Shown here: positions 32,567 through 41,050 of the stretch, in pieces
Numbering within the stretch: the stretch's first letter is position 1
Layout of the letters: each line of letters begins with the position of its first letter
Origin: Hyphococcus sp.
GTDB taxonomy: Bacteria; Pseudomonadota; Alphaproteobacteria; Caulobacterales; Parvularculaceae
NCBI GenBank assembly: GCA_021604585.1
Contig: BQJG01000013.1
Location: 1 to 58,779 of the forward strand
Length of the DNA: 58,779 nt
Direction: 5' to 3'
Translations under genes and position numbers: made by a program
The notes under the pieces: generated by a model
What the model was told of the DNA's origin: nothing
What the model saw: only the letters and a program-made list of their open reading frames with translations
Database searches by the model: none

Positions 32567-33427
32567 TCACCCCTGAAGCTTTTCCGCGAGCATATAGAGC
32601 AGAAGCCCGCCCGTCATCGCTGAAGTGGCGAAAATCATACCATCCAGCCGGTCCAGAGCCCCGCCATGACCGGGAATTAGCCCCGAAATGTCCTTGAGGC
32701 CAAAATATCGCTTAATTCCTGATTCAAACAGGTCACCGACCACTGAAGCCGCACCTAGCGCACCGCCAATGAAAAAGTACAGAATCGCCGCCGGCGGGCC
32801 AAACAGGATCGCCCCCGAAATAGCGCCAAGCAGGCACCCGCCCACAACGCCGCCGCCAATTCCAGCCCATGTTTTGGATGGTGATAGGGCATGGCTGATT
32901 TTCGGGCCGCCGATCAACTTGCCAAAAATGAAGGCGCCCGTATCGGCCGCCCAGACCACCGCAAAGAGCAAATAGGTCATGGATCGCCCCGAAGGCGCAT
33001 CGAGGCGCAACCAAACCAAGGCGATACAGGGAATGACAACATAAAATACTGCGACTCCCATCCAAATGCCGATACCGCTCTGACGGCGCGCCAACCACGC
33101 CGCTATGAGCCCGCTCACGCTAGCGACAAACAAGGCCGCATCATAATCGCCGCGCGCCGCAAAAAACATAGAGGCCGCTGCGCCAGCCACCAGCGCATAA
33201 AATCCAGAGCTGAACACTCTGCGGTCCACCATGCGCGACCATTCAAACAGCATGATCACGCTCGCAAAGGCGATCATCGCCGCGAAGGCCGGCCCGCCGA
33301 TATGAATGCAGTATATAACGACAGGCATCAGTATCGCGGCGGACAATAAACGCTTGGTCAGTGCGCCTGACGAGGCAGGCCGCGAAACATCAAGTTTGTC
33401 GGCGGAAGGCGTCACAGGTTCTGACAT
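32567..33427 (-). CDS. cdsA: phosphatidate cytidylyltransferase
   Basis: A 286-residue integral membrane enzyme that makes CDP-diacylglycerol for phospholipid synthesis. Several membrane helices are evident. The family signature is in the C-terminal third: SPSKTWAGIGGGVVGG and later IPGHGGALDRLDGMIFA, which carries the catalytic Asp residues. The ATG at 33427 shares its A with the uppS stop (TGATG), so translation is coupled. Order uppS-cdsA-dxr-rseP-bamA is the standard envelope cluster. Confidence 0.96.
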   Translation of the reverse strand: MSEPVTPSADKLDVSRPASSGALTKRLLSAAILMPVVIYCIHIGGPAFAAMIAFASVIMLFEWSRMVDRRVFSSGFYALVAGAAASMFFAARGDYDAALFVASVSGLIAAWLARRQSGIGIWMGVAVFYVVIPCIALVWLRLDAPSGRSMTYLLFAVVWAADTGAFIFGKLIGGPKISHALSPSKTWAGIGGGVVGGCLLGAISGAILFGPPAAILYFFIGGALGAASVVGDLFESGIKRYFGLKDISGLIPGHGGALDRLDGMIFATSAMTGGLLLYMLAEKLQG

Positions 33428-34182
33428 CAACCTGCGCTAACGCCGCCATATCGGCGTTCCCGGCGGAAATACTCTTCAATAGCGCCCGCAAAAACCTCTT
33501 TATTGAAGTCAGGCCACAACACATCGAGAAACACATATTCTGCATAAGCGGCTTGCCAAAGCAGATAGTTTGAAATCCGTTTTTCGCCGCTTGTGCGAAT
33601 GACAAGGTCAGGGTCCGGAACATCCGACGTATCTAGAAAGCGGCTGAAAGTTTGTTCGTTGATGTCTTCCGGGGCGAGCTCTCCAGCTTTCACCGCCTTC
33701 GCTGCTGCGCGGGCGGCACGGGCAAGCTCGTCGCGACCGCCATAGTTGAAAGCAATCTGCAACACGAATTTTTTATTGTTGCGCGTTTCCTGTTCGGCGC
33801 GGTTGACCAAGGCCTTCAGATCAATCGACAAATTTTCACGATCGCCGATGATTACCACTTTGCAGCCTTCTTTGTTCAGCTTAGGCAGGTCATCGACGAT
33901 GAACTCGCGCAGGAGTCCCATCAAATCGCGAACTTCTCCGGCCGGGCGTCGCCAGTTTTCGGTAGAAAACGAATACAGCGTGAGATGCGTCAGCCCGAGT
34001 TCGCGCGCCGCCTCGACTGCCTTGCGCGCCGCCTTCACGCCTTCCTTATGGCCCTCCTTGCGGGCAAGGCCTCTCGCCTTGGCCCACCGTCCATTGCCGT
34101 CCATGATGATCGCGACATGCTTGGGCGGGGTCGGACCGCTGGCGATCTCAGACTCCGATGCGGGCGCCGGGGACGCAGTCAT
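33427..34182 (-). CDS. uppS: undecaprenyl diphosphate synthase
   Basis: A 251-residue cis-prenyltransferase that makes the C55 lipid carrier for peptidoglycan and O-polysaccharide. The substrate loop HVAIIMDGNGRWAKARGL is intact with its catalytic Asp; later marks are TLYSFSTENWRRP and DLVIRTSGEKRISNYLLWQ. An N-terminal 20-residue Ala/Pro/Ser extension is probably disordered. Its stop overlaps the cdsA start. The 89-base gap from frr shows no clear terminator. Confidence 0.97.
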   Translation of the reverse strand: MTASPAPASESEIASGPTPPKHVAIIMDGNGRWAKARGLARKEGHKEGVKAARKAVEAARELGLTHLTLYSFSTENWRRPAGEVRDLMGLLREFIVDDLPKLNKEGCKVVIIGDRENLSIDLKALVNRAEQETRNNKKFVLQIAFNYGGRDELARAARAAAKAVKAGELAPEDINEQTFSRFLDTSDVPDPDLVIRTSGEKRISNYLLWQAAYAEYVFLDVLWPDFNKEVFAGAIEEYFRRERRYGGVSAG

Positions 34183-34271
34183 GCCGCCATCTCCGCCTGA
34201 CAGCCTTTTGTCGAAACTCTGTCGCCACTAACACTCAAATCCGTCGTCCTATCGTCAGTTCCGAGGCTCGC

Positions 34272-34817
34272 TCAGACCTGCATGATTTCTGCTTCCTTCG
34301 TAGCCAAGGCCTCATCGACTTTCTTGACCATCTCATCCGTCAGCTTCTGCACTTCTTCAGAGAGCTTTTTCTTTTCATCGTCGCCGCCGTCAGCCGACTT
34401 AACGGCTTCCATGCCTTCACGGCGCACATTGCGCACGGCGACTTTCGCTTGTTCAGCATATTTTGCAGCGACCTTCGCAAGCTCCTTGCGACGCTCCTCG
34501 GTAAGAGCCGGAACCGGAACCCGCACATTGGACCCATCGACGACGGGGTTGATGCCAAGCCCAGCCTCGCGGATCGCCTTTTCAACCGCGCCGACAAGTC
34601 CCTTGTCCCAAACGTTGATCAAAATCATGCGCGGCTCAGGAACCGTCACCGCGCCAACCTGGTTCATCTGCATTTTGGAGCCATACGCATCCACATCAAT
34701 CGGCTCCACGAGGCTTGCGCTCGCGCGGCCTGTGCGCAGACCGGAAAATTCCGATTTCAGCGAAGCCAGCGCGCCGTCCATGCGTTTGCGCAGCTCTTTT
34801 ATATCTACTCCGCTCAT
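34272..34817 (-). CDS. frr: ribosome recycling factor
   Basis: A 181-residue RRF that splits post-termination ribosomes with EF-G. The three-helix bundle plus small domain is recognisable from LRKRMDGALASLKSEFSGLRT, RASASLVEPIDVDAYG and the C-terminal ALATKEAEIMQV. The ATG at 34817 follows an AGGAGCAGGA-type ribosome site; the longer frame to 34862 is not expected. It lies 84 bases after pyrH, the usual partner. Confidence 0.96.
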   Translation of the reverse strand: MSGVDIKELRKRMDGALASLKSEFSGLRTGRASASLVEPIDVDAYGSKMQMNQVGAVTVPEPRMILINVWDKGLVGAVEKAIREAGLGINPVVDGSNVRVPVPALTEERRKELAKVAAKYAEQAKVAVRNVRREGMEAVKSADGGDDEKKKLSEEVQKLTDEMVKKVDEALATKEAEIMQV

Positions 34818-34901
34818 ATCGATCCTGCTCCTCTTATTCTTCTCTTCTAATTTTACGGTCAAATCCGGTCGATGCCATGGCCAGATCGTGTCTTGTCCCG
34901 G

Positions 34902-35669
34902 TTATGGCGCGGTGTCGCTGATGACCGTCGAGGCGCCCTCGCCGGTCAGTGCGCCAACAATGCCGCCGCGTTCGCCGATTGGAAAGACGACGATCGGAAT
35001 GCCGCTTTCACGGGTCAGAGAAATGGCCGCCTGATCCATGACTTTCAAGTCGCGCATCAAAACCTCGTGGTAGCTGAGATGTTCAAACCGCTCAGCATTC
35101 GGGTCTTTCTTCGGATCGGCGGAATAAACGCCGTCGACCTGGGTGCCTTTGAGCAACGCATCGCAACCCATTTCAGCTGCGCGCAACGCCGCCGCCGTGT
35201 CGGTTGTAAAGAACGGATTGCCGGTGCCGGCTGCAAAAATCACCACGCGCCCTTTTTCCATATGACGCAGCGCCCGGCGGCGGATATACGGTTCGCAAAT
35301 CGCCGTCATCTCGATCGCTGACAGGACGCGGGTATACATGCCGATGCTTTCCAGCGCGTTTTGGACGGCGAGCGCGTTCATCACCGTCGCGAGCATGCCC
35401 ATATAGTCGGCGCTGGCGCGTTCCATCCCCTGCGCCGCCGCGCCCATCCCACGAAAGATATTGCCGCCGCCAATCACCAGGGACAATTCAACGCCCAGTT
35501 CCTTAGCGTCTTTAATTTCGCTGGCGATCCGTTTCACTGTTTCATTGTCGATGCCGTATTGGCCCGACCCCATCAGCGCCTCGCCGCTGATCTTTAACAA
35601 GACCCGGCGGTAGCGAAGGGGTTTGGTTCCGGTGGTAGGGCCAGTGCTGTTGGCGGAGGATTGGGGCAT
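34902..35669 (-). CDS. pyrH: UMP kinase
   Basis: A 255-residue amino acid kinase-fold enzyme that phosphorylates UMP to UDP. RYRRVLLKISGEALMG is the ATP/phosphate loop region, VIGGGNIFRGM follows, and TGNPFFTTDTAAALRA closes the nucleotide site. An N-terminal 18-residue Ser/Thr-rich extension is unusual but short. A terminator after tsf lies upstream, so pyrH-frr and the lipid genes beyond probably start from their own promoter in 35670-35756, where I could not pick a convincing -35/-10 pair. Confidence 0.97.
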   Translation of the reverse strand: MPQSSANSTGPTTGTKPLRYRRVLLKISGEALMGSGQYGIDNETVKRIASEIKDAKELGVELSLVIGGGNIFRGMGAAAQGMERASADYMGMLATVMNALAVQNALESIGMYTRVLSAIEMTAICEPYIRRRALRHMEKGRVVIFAAGTGNPFFTTDTAAALRAAEMGCDALLKGTQVDGVYSADPKKDPNAERFEHLSYHEVLMRDLKVMDQAAISLTRESGIPIVVFPIGERGGIVGALTGEGASTVISDTAP

Positions 35670-35756
35670 GGTTCAACTCTCTATCACTCGCGGGCGTCAG
35701 CACCTTATTCCGATGCGTCACCGATTGGCAGCCTGACGGGTCATTCCTAATCGCGT

Positions 35757-35788
35757 AAAAACGCCGCGCGGGGTCTGCCCACGCGGCG
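35757..35788 (-). terminator. Rho-independent terminator after tsf
   Basis: On the minus strand CGCCGCG and CGCGGCG form a 7-bp GC stem around a 13-base loop containing a TGGGCAGACCC mini-stem, followed directly by TTTTT. It begins 46 bases after the tsf stop and separates rpsB-tsf from pyrH. Confidence 0.88.
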
Positions 35789-35833
35789 CTTTTGATGCTT
35801 TTTAGCGCCGCCGTCAAACGGCAGGCGGGTATT

Positions 35834-36742
35834 CTAGTCTTCGTCGGCGCTTTTCTCGACGCCTTCGCCAAGCTCGAGGCGGACAAAGCCGACAAACTCG
35901 ACCGGAGCGCCCACGTCTTTGGCGGCGTTTTCGATCACTTTGCGAATCGGCGTTTCACCGTCGATGACGAAAATCTGCTCAAGCAGCACTGATTCTTCAT
36001 AGAATTTGCGCAGGCGGCCTTCGACCATCTTTTCGATGATGCTTTCCGGCTTGCCGGAAGCGCGGGCCTGCTCGGCCAGCACTTCTTTCTCGCGATTGAC
36101 CACAGCCTGATCCAGCTCTTCAACCTTGGCGGACAACGGACGAGCCGCCGCCACATGCATGGCAATTTGTTTGCCCAAGGTTTCCAGCTTGGCTTTGTCG
36201 CCTGTCGATTTGAGACCAACCAGTACACCGATCTTGCCAGCGCCGTCGGTAACGGGCCCATGGACATAGCTTGCCACAACGCCCTGATCGACGCTCACGC
36301 CCTGCGAGCGGCGCAAGTTCATGTTCTCGCCGATCTTACCGACCATCTCTGCGATGTGTTCATCGACAGACTTGCCAGCGCCCGGAAAAGTCTCCGCACG
36401 AAGCTTGTCGAGGTCGCCATTGACGCCGATAGCAGTGTTGGCGATATCGCGAACCATTGCCTGAAAGATTTCGTTGCGGGCGACAAAGTCTGTTTCAGAG
36501 TTCACTTCGACAACCACGCCTGACGCACCCGAGGCATTCGGCTCGATCGCAATAGCGACGAGACCTTCAGCTGCGGTGCGGCCAGCTTTCTTGGCGGCCT
36601 TTGAAAGACCTTTCTTGCGCAGCCAATCGACAGCGGCATCCATGTCGCCACTGGTTTCCTGCAATGCTGTCTTGCAGTCCATCATGCCTGCGCCCGTGAT
36701 CTCGCGCAGTTGTTTGACCGTGGCTGCGGTAATGCCGGACAT
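35834..36742 (-). CDS. tsf: translation elongation factor Ts
   Basis: A 302-residue EF-Ts, the nucleotide exchange factor for EF-Tu. It starts with the UBA-like ITAATVKQLREITGAGMMDCK, followed by the conserved TDFVARNE segment, and has two core subdomains after residue 55. The ATG at 36742 is preceded by AAGGAGATACCA, a strong ribosome site; ten upstream in-frame codons are not part of it. It follows rpsB by 120 bases containing a large stem-loop. Confidence 0.97.
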   Translation of the reverse strand: MSGITAATVKQLREITGAGMMDCKTALQETSGDMDAAVDWLRKKGLSKAAKKAGRTAAEGLVAIAIEPNASGASGVVVEVNSETDFVARNEIFQAMVRDIANTAIGVNGDLDKLRAETFPGAGKSVDEHIAEMVGKIGENMNLRRSQGVSVDQGVVASYVHGPVTDGAGKIGVLVGLKSTGDKAKLETLGKQIAMHVAAARPLSAKVEELDQAVVNREKEVLAEQARASGKPESIIEKMVEGRLRKFYEESVLLEQIFVIDGETPIRKVIENAAKDVGAPVEFVGFVRLELGEGVEKSADED

Positions 36743-36804
36743 TGGTATCTCCTTAAGTTCCGTTTGCGCCAATGCAGCGCTTAACTCGAGTTTTTTGGCC
36801 TTAA

Positions 36805-36845
36805 GGTGACAGCGGGCCGTAAGTATCTACGCTCCGCTCGTCACC
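36805..36845 (-). promoter_or_regulatory. stem-loop in the rpsB-tsf gap
   Basis: GGTGAC plus AGCGG pair with CCGCT and GTCACC (11 bp, one bulged base) around an 18-base loop. It occupies much of the gap between rpsB and tsf and ends 17 bases after the rpsB stop. It is not followed by a U-run, so an attenuator or processing site is more likely than a full terminator. Confidence 0.5.
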
Positions 36846-36862
36846 CATAAATTGGGAATGGC

Positions 36863-37645
36863 TTAAGCACTGGCGGCTTCTGGCGCCGGTGCTTCTTCAG
36901 GCGCTGTTTCGACGGGCGCATCTTCAAGCGCGCCAATATCGATACCCATTGCCGCCTGACCTTCACCAAGACCATCAATCACCGCATCGGCAATCAGATT
37001 GCAGAAGAGAGAGATCGCGCGCGAAGCGTCGTCATTGCCTGGGATCACATAGTCAATGCCGTCCGGATCGCAATTGGTGTCGACAACGGCGATAACCGGG
37101 ATGCCAAGCTTGCGCGCTTCCTGGATGGCGATTGCTTCTTTTTTAACATCAATGACAAACATCAAATCAGGCAAGCCGCCCATTTCCCGAATGCCGCCAA
37201 GCGAGGCTTCAAGACGGTCGCGCTCGCGCTGCAGCATCATCTGTTCTTTTTTGGTCAGGCCGGACGCGCCGCCGCCGAGACGTTCTTCCATCTCTTTCAA
37301 ACGGCGGATCGACCCGGAAATTGTTTCCCAGTTTGTCAGCGTACCGCCAAGCCAGCGCACGTTCATGTAGTACTGCGCGCAGCGTTTTGCCGCGTCTGAA
37401 ACCGGGCCTTGCGCCTGACGCTTGGTGCCGACGAAAAGCACGCGACCGCCGCCGGATACAACATCGCGCACTTTGACAAGCGCTTGATGAAGCGCCGGAA
37501 CAGATTGCGAAAGATCAAGAATGTGGATGCCGTTGCGCTCACCAAAGATGTAGCTCTTCATCTTTGGATTCCAACGATGTGTCTGGTGACCGAAATGCAC
37601 GCCGGCTTCGAGAAGCTGACGCATAGAGAATTCTGGCAGAGCCAT
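36863..37645 (-). CDS. rpsB: 30S ribosomal protein S2
   Basis: A 260-residue S2. The start MALPEFSMRQLLEAGVHFGHQTHRW-type sequence, split here at the conserved GVHFGH, and later RWLGGTLTNW and PVIAVVDTNCDPDGIDYVIPGNDDA are diagnostic. A 25-residue Ala/Pro/Glu tail is typical of alphaproteobacteria. The ATG at 37645 has AAGGAAC before it; the longer frame to 37717 is inside the leader. A likely promoter and an inverted repeat lie in the 174-base gap upstream. Confidence 0.97.
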   Translation of the reverse strand: MALPEFSMRQLLEAGVHFGHQTHRWNPKMKSYIFGERNGIHILDLSQSVPALHQALVKVRDVVSGGGRVLFVGTKRQAQGPVSDAAKRCAQYYMNVRWLGGTLTNWETISGSIRRLKEMEERLGGGASGLTKKEQMMLQRERDRLEASLGGIREMGGLPDLMFVIDVKKEAIAIQEARKLGIPVIAVVDTNCDPDGIDYVIPGNDDASRAISLFCNLIADAVIDGLGEGQAAMGIDIGALEDAPVETAPEEAPAPEAASA

Positions 37646-37672
37646 GATATGTGTTCCTTCAGTTTTGACCGC

Positions 37673-37733
37673 CGCGGCGTGCTGAAAACCCGGGTTGCTA
37701 AAAAGCTTCCGGATCACCGAGGATCACGCCGCG
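37673..37733 (-). promoter_or_regulatory. structured 5' leader of rpsB (9-bp inverted repeat)
   Basis: CGCGGCGTG and CACGCCGCG are perfectly complementary, separated by 43 bases, and lie between the predicted rpsB promoter and its start codon. Such a leader fold would suit feedback control of rpsB-tsf by S2, as known for other ribosomal operons; that role is inferred. Confidence 0.45.
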
Positions 37734-37748
37734 TGTGAGATGGCGCGC

Positions 37749-37777
37749 GCTATACCGCCTCTTGGAGCCAAGCGCAA
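37749..37777 (-). promoter_or_regulatory. candidate promoter for rpsB-tsf
   Basis: On the minus strand TTGCGC and TATAGC are separated by exactly 17 bases, predicting a start about 97 bases before the rpsB ATG. The layout matches the tRNA-Glu promoter candidate. The -10 is followed by a GC-rich stretch, as in stringently controlled promoters. Confidence 0.45.
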
Positions 37778-37819
37778 GCACAGGAATGGCGGAAAATGGC
37801 GCTTTTGCGCGGTTTTCGC

Positions 37820-38692
37820 CTATTGCGAAAATCCATGCAGAGAGTTCCGGGCCTTGGCCAGCCGGTCAAGCCCCTGCAGATCGCGCAAAAACGCCTCAAA
37901 TTGCTTCAGGGGGATCATGTTGGGGCCGTCTGAGGGGGCTTTGTCCGGGTCCGGGTGGGTCTCGGCAAAGACCGCAGCGACGCCTACAGCCGCCGCAGCC
38001 CGGCCAAGCGATGGTGCAAATTCCCGCTGGCCGCCAGAGGTGGTTCCGGCGCCGCCTGGCGTCTGGACGGAATGGGTAATGTCATAGACTACGGGACAGC
38101 CGGTCTCGCGCGCCATAATCGGCAAGCTGCGGAAATCGCTGACCAGCGTGTTGTAGCCGAAACTCGCCCCGCGCTCTGTGACCAAAATCCGGTCATTGCC
38201 CGCCTCACGCACCTTGGCGACGACATTCGCCATGTCCCAGGGAGCGAGAAACTGGCCTTTTTTGATTTTCACAACTCGTCCAGTTTTCGCAGCAGCAACC
38301 AAAAGATCGGTTTGCCGACATAGAAACGCAGGGATTTGCAGCACGTCAACGGCATCCGCCACGGCTTCACACTGCGAGGCCTCATGAACATCAGTGACGA
38401 CTGGCAAGCCAGTACGCGCACGGATTTCAGCAAAGATCGGCAGCGCTTGCCTTAACCCCATGCCGCGCGCGGAGCCCGAAGACGTTCGATTGGCCTTGTC
38501 GAATGAGGATTTATAAACTAGGCCGATGCCGAGACGGTCGGAGATCTCCTTCAGCGCACTTGCGCATTCAAGGGCATGATCGCGGCTCTCCATGGCGCAA
38601 GGACCGGCAAACACCGCCAGCGGCAGCGCATTGCCAATCGCGACTTTCGCACCCTTCCCGGCAATCTCGACGATCCTCTCAGCTGCTGTCAT
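37820..38692 (-). CDS. kdsA: 3-deoxy-8-phosphooctulonate synthase
   Basis: A 290-residue TIM-barrel enzyme that condenses arabinose 5-phosphate with PEP to Kdo-8-phosphate for LPS core. LAVFAGPCAMESRDHALE, YKSSFDKANRTS and the later VYDITHSVQTPGG are KdsA marks. The ATG at 38692 has AAGGGATC before it; 30 upstream in-frame codons are not expected. It is divergent from kdsD, whose product supplies its substrate, with 96 bases between the starts. In many alphaproteobacteria kdsA is followed by eno; here rpsB comes next. Confidence 0.96.
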   Translation of the reverse strand: MTAAERIVEIAGKGAKVAIGNALPLAVFAGPCAMESRDHALECASALKEISDRLGIGLVYKSSFDKANRTSSGSARGMGLRQALPIFAEIRARTGLPVVTDVHEASQCEAVADAVDVLQIPAFLCRQTDLLVAAAKTGRVVKIKKGQFLAPWDMANVVAKVREAGNDRILVTERGASFGYNTLVSDFRSLPIMARETGCPVVYDITHSVQTPGGAGTTSGGQREFAPSLGRAAAAVGVAAVFAETHPDPDKAPSDGPNMIPLKQFEAFLRDLQGLDRLAKARNSLHGFSQ

Positions 38693-38788
38693 TTTTGATC
38701 CCTTGCTTGCGTCACCATAGCGATTCCGGCGAAGAGTTCCATGAACCGGCCTTGCCGGGGATGCAAGTTTCCGTGGTATCAATCGTTT

Positions 38789-39742
38789 ATGTCCAATTCG
38801 CTCGAAATTGCCCGAACCGTCCTCGCCCTTGAGATAAAAGGGTTAGAGGCGTTAAAATCCAGTCTGGGCGACGATTTCGCCGCCGCGGTGGAGCTTATCC
38901 ATCAATCGAAAGGCCGCCTTGCGGTTTCAGGCATGGGCAAGTCCGGTCATGTAGCGCGCAAAATTGCAGCCACCTTTTCATCAACAGGCACGCCCGCACT
39001 GTTCGTACACCCCGCGGAAGCAAGTCATGGCGATCTCGGCATGATCTCGCGCGATGATGTCATTCTCGCCCTATCGAAATCCGGCGAAACGGCAGAGCTC
39101 GGCGATCTTCTGGCCTATGCAGCGCGCTGGTCGATCCCGGTGGTGTCAATAACCTCCTCTTCTCAGTCAGCTCTCGCCAAGGCGGCGAAAATCGCGCTCA
39201 ATTTGCCGGACATCGAAGAGGCTTGCGGCGAGACATTTGCGCCAACCACATCAACGACCATGATGATGGCGCTGGGCGATGCGCTGGCCGTCGCCTTGCT
39301 GCGCGCGCGCGGATTTTCAGCCAGCGATTTCCAGGGTTTCCATCCGGGGGGCAAGCTTGGCGCTGCTTTGCGCAAGGCGCGCGATTTAATGCATGGCGAA
39401 GACGCCTTGCCGCTGGCGCGGCTCAAGACGCCCATGCCCGAAGTGGTCGAGATCATTTCAAACGGCGCCTTCGGCTGCGCAGGGATCATTGACGACAAAG
39501 GTTTGCTCAAGGGCATTATCACCGATGGCGACATCCGCCGCCATTTCACCCTTGATGCGCAAAGTCAGACGGCAGCGGAGGTGATGACGAAAAATCCGCA
39601 CACGGCAAAACTGGAAACGCTGGCTGGAGACGTGTTGGCGTTAATGAGCAGGACAAAAATCACATCGCTCTTCGTCGTCGAAAACGAAAAGCCGGTTGGC
39701 ATTATCCATGTGCATGACTGTTTGTCAGTCGGTGTGGTTTAG
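38789..39742 (+). CDS. kdsD: arabinose-5-phosphate isomerase
   Basis: A 317-residue KpsF/GutQ-family isomerase that converts ribulose 5-phosphate to arabinose 5-phosphate, the first committed step of Kdo synthesis. The SIS domain (about 25-185) has VSGMGKSGHVARKIAATFSS and LALSKSGETAEL; two CBS domains follow (about 200-317), including GIITDGDIRRHF and VGIIHVHDCLSVGVV. The ATG at 38789 begins MSNSLEIARTVLALE; an upstream in-frame start at 38741 would overlap the kdsA side of the gap. It diverges from kdsA, so the pair may be co-regulated. Its stop overlaps the stop of a convergent membrane-protein gene. Confidence 0.95.
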   Translation: MSNSLEIARTVLALEIKGLEALKSSLGDDFAAAVELIHQSKGRLAVSGMGKSGHVARKIAATFSSTGTPALFVHPAEASHGDLGMISRDDVILALSKSGETAELGDLLAYAARWSIPVVSITSSSQSALAKAAKIALNLPDIEEACGETFAPTTSTTMMMALGDALAVALLRARGFSASDFQGFHPGGKLGAALRKARDLMHGEDALPLARLKTPMPEVVEIISNGAFGCAGIIDDKGLLKGIITDGDIRRHFTLDAQSQTAAEVMTKNPHTAKLETLAGDVLALMSRTKITSLFVVENEKPVGIIHVHDCLSVGVV

Positions 39743-40194
39743 CGGCGGCGAAGCAACCCGCGAAACAAAGACGATGGCTTTTCGGGCTCATCTTCCAGTT
39801 CAGCATTTTGATTTTCAAACGACCGGCGGACCGGCTCGTTAGAAGACTGGAAAACAGCTCCGGTGCGCGGCGCTTGATCCGCTGACTGCGCAGGAGCGCG
39901 CATACTGGCGGCGATCTCGTCGTGTCGAGCGGACAAATCCTGCGCAATTCTTTCGACATCGCTGCCAAGCAGCTGCATTTGCGAAGCTTGGCGTTCGACA
40001 GATGCGTGAAGATCAATGGCGGCGCCATGCGCCTGACGCGCAGAGGATGCAGCGCGCATCGCCATCAGGCAAAGCGCCAACGCACCCGCGAACAAAAGCA
40101 ATGTCAGTGCAAACAGACCCAACTGGCCCACAAACAGACCATTCGAAAAAAGCCCGCCAGCCCCAAATAGCGAAAAAGTGTCTTCACCAGCCAT
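39739..40194 (-). CDS. membrane-anchored protein of unknown function
   Basis: A 151-residue protein with a short N-terminal outside segment, one strong membrane helix (QLGLFALTLLLFAGALALCLMA) and a helical charged region (about 50-100: AAIDLHASVERQASQMQLLG and onward) suggesting a coiled coil, then a disordered tail ending in LFRGLLRRR. I do not recognise a family. Its last codons overlap the kdsD stop by four bases in convergent orientation. The 160-base gap upstream of it (40195-40354) shows no gene or clear structure. Confidence 0.6.
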   Translation of the reverse strand: MAGEDTFSLFGAGGLFSNGLFVGQLGLFALTLLLFAGALALCLMAMRAASSARQAHGAAIDLHASVERQASQMQLLGSDVERIAQDLSARHDEIAASMRAPAQSADQAPRTGAVFQSSNEPVRRSFENQNAELEDEPEKPSSLFRGLLRRR

Positions 40195-40354
40195 TACAAA
40201 CCCCTGTCAGTCAGCCCCATAACGCCACACCCCTGTGACTAAATAACAGCTTACCGGCTTGATTCGGCCCCGTCCACCCGCACGGAATTGAATTAGCCGA
40301 TTTGGCGCTATTCAGGGTGCATTCCGCGCGCTGGCGCCGCCGCTGACGCGACAA

Positions 40355-41050
40355 TCATGCGGCTTCTTTTTTGACTTCCACCAATCGCTGATCGCGGATG
40401 ACGAAGACCTTGTCCATGCGTTTGGCGAGACGCTGATCGTGGGTGGCGATCAATGCTGAAAGCCCCTCGTCGCGAACCAAATTCAACAGCGCATCGAATA
40501 CCACATCAGATGTCTTCGGATCGAGATTGCCGGTCGGTTCATCCGCGAGAAGAATTTTTGGTTTGTTGGCCAGTGCCCGGGCGATGGCCGTGCGTTGCTG
40601 CTCGCCGCCAGAAAGCTGGCCCGGTTGATGATGCAAGCGCTCGCCGAGGCCCATCACAGTCAGCAATCGCGCCGCTTCGGCCTCTGCGGCTTTCTTTTTC
40701 ACTCCCGCGATTAGTTGCGGCAAGGCAACGTTGCCGAGCGCGGTAAACTCCGGAAGCAAATGGTGAAACTGATAAACGAAACCGAGCGTCGCGCGGCGGA
40801 TGCGCGTGCGCTCCGCGTCTGACAGCGCCGTCGCGGCAACGCCCTCGATATGGACTTCACCCGCAGACGCCGCTTCCAACAATCCAGCAATATGAAGCAA
40901 CGATGATTTGCCAGAACCAGAAGGTCCCAACAGCGCCGCCGTTTCACCGGCGCGCAAGGTGAAATCAATCTCTTCGACAACGATCAACTCGCCATAACGG
41001 CGCGCAACCTTTTCGAGACGCAGCACAGGTTCAGTGGCTGATTTATTCAT
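40355..41050 (-). CDS. lolD: lipoprotein-releasing ABC transporter, ATP-binding subunit
   Basis: A 231-residue ABC ATPase. Walker A GPSGSGKSSL, signature LSGGEQQRTAIARAL and Walker B ILLADEPTGNLD are intact; FVYQFHHLLPEFTALGNV is the LolD-type Q-loop context. It powers release of outer-membrane lipoproteins from the inner membrane to LolA. Its start overlaps the end of the permease gene by eight bases. Many lipoproteins in this window would be its clients. Confidence 0.95.
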   Translation of the reverse strand: MNKSATEPVLRLEKVARRYGELIVVEEIDFTLRAGETAALLGPSGSGKSSLLHIAGLLEAASAGEVHIEGVAATALSDAERTRIRRATLGFVYQFHHLLPEFTALGNVALPQLIAGVKKKAAEAEAARLLTVMGLGERLHHQPGQLSGGEQQRTAIARALANKPKILLADEPTGNLDPKTSDVVFDALLNLVRDEGLSALIATHDQRLAKRMDKVFVIRDQRLVEVKKEAA

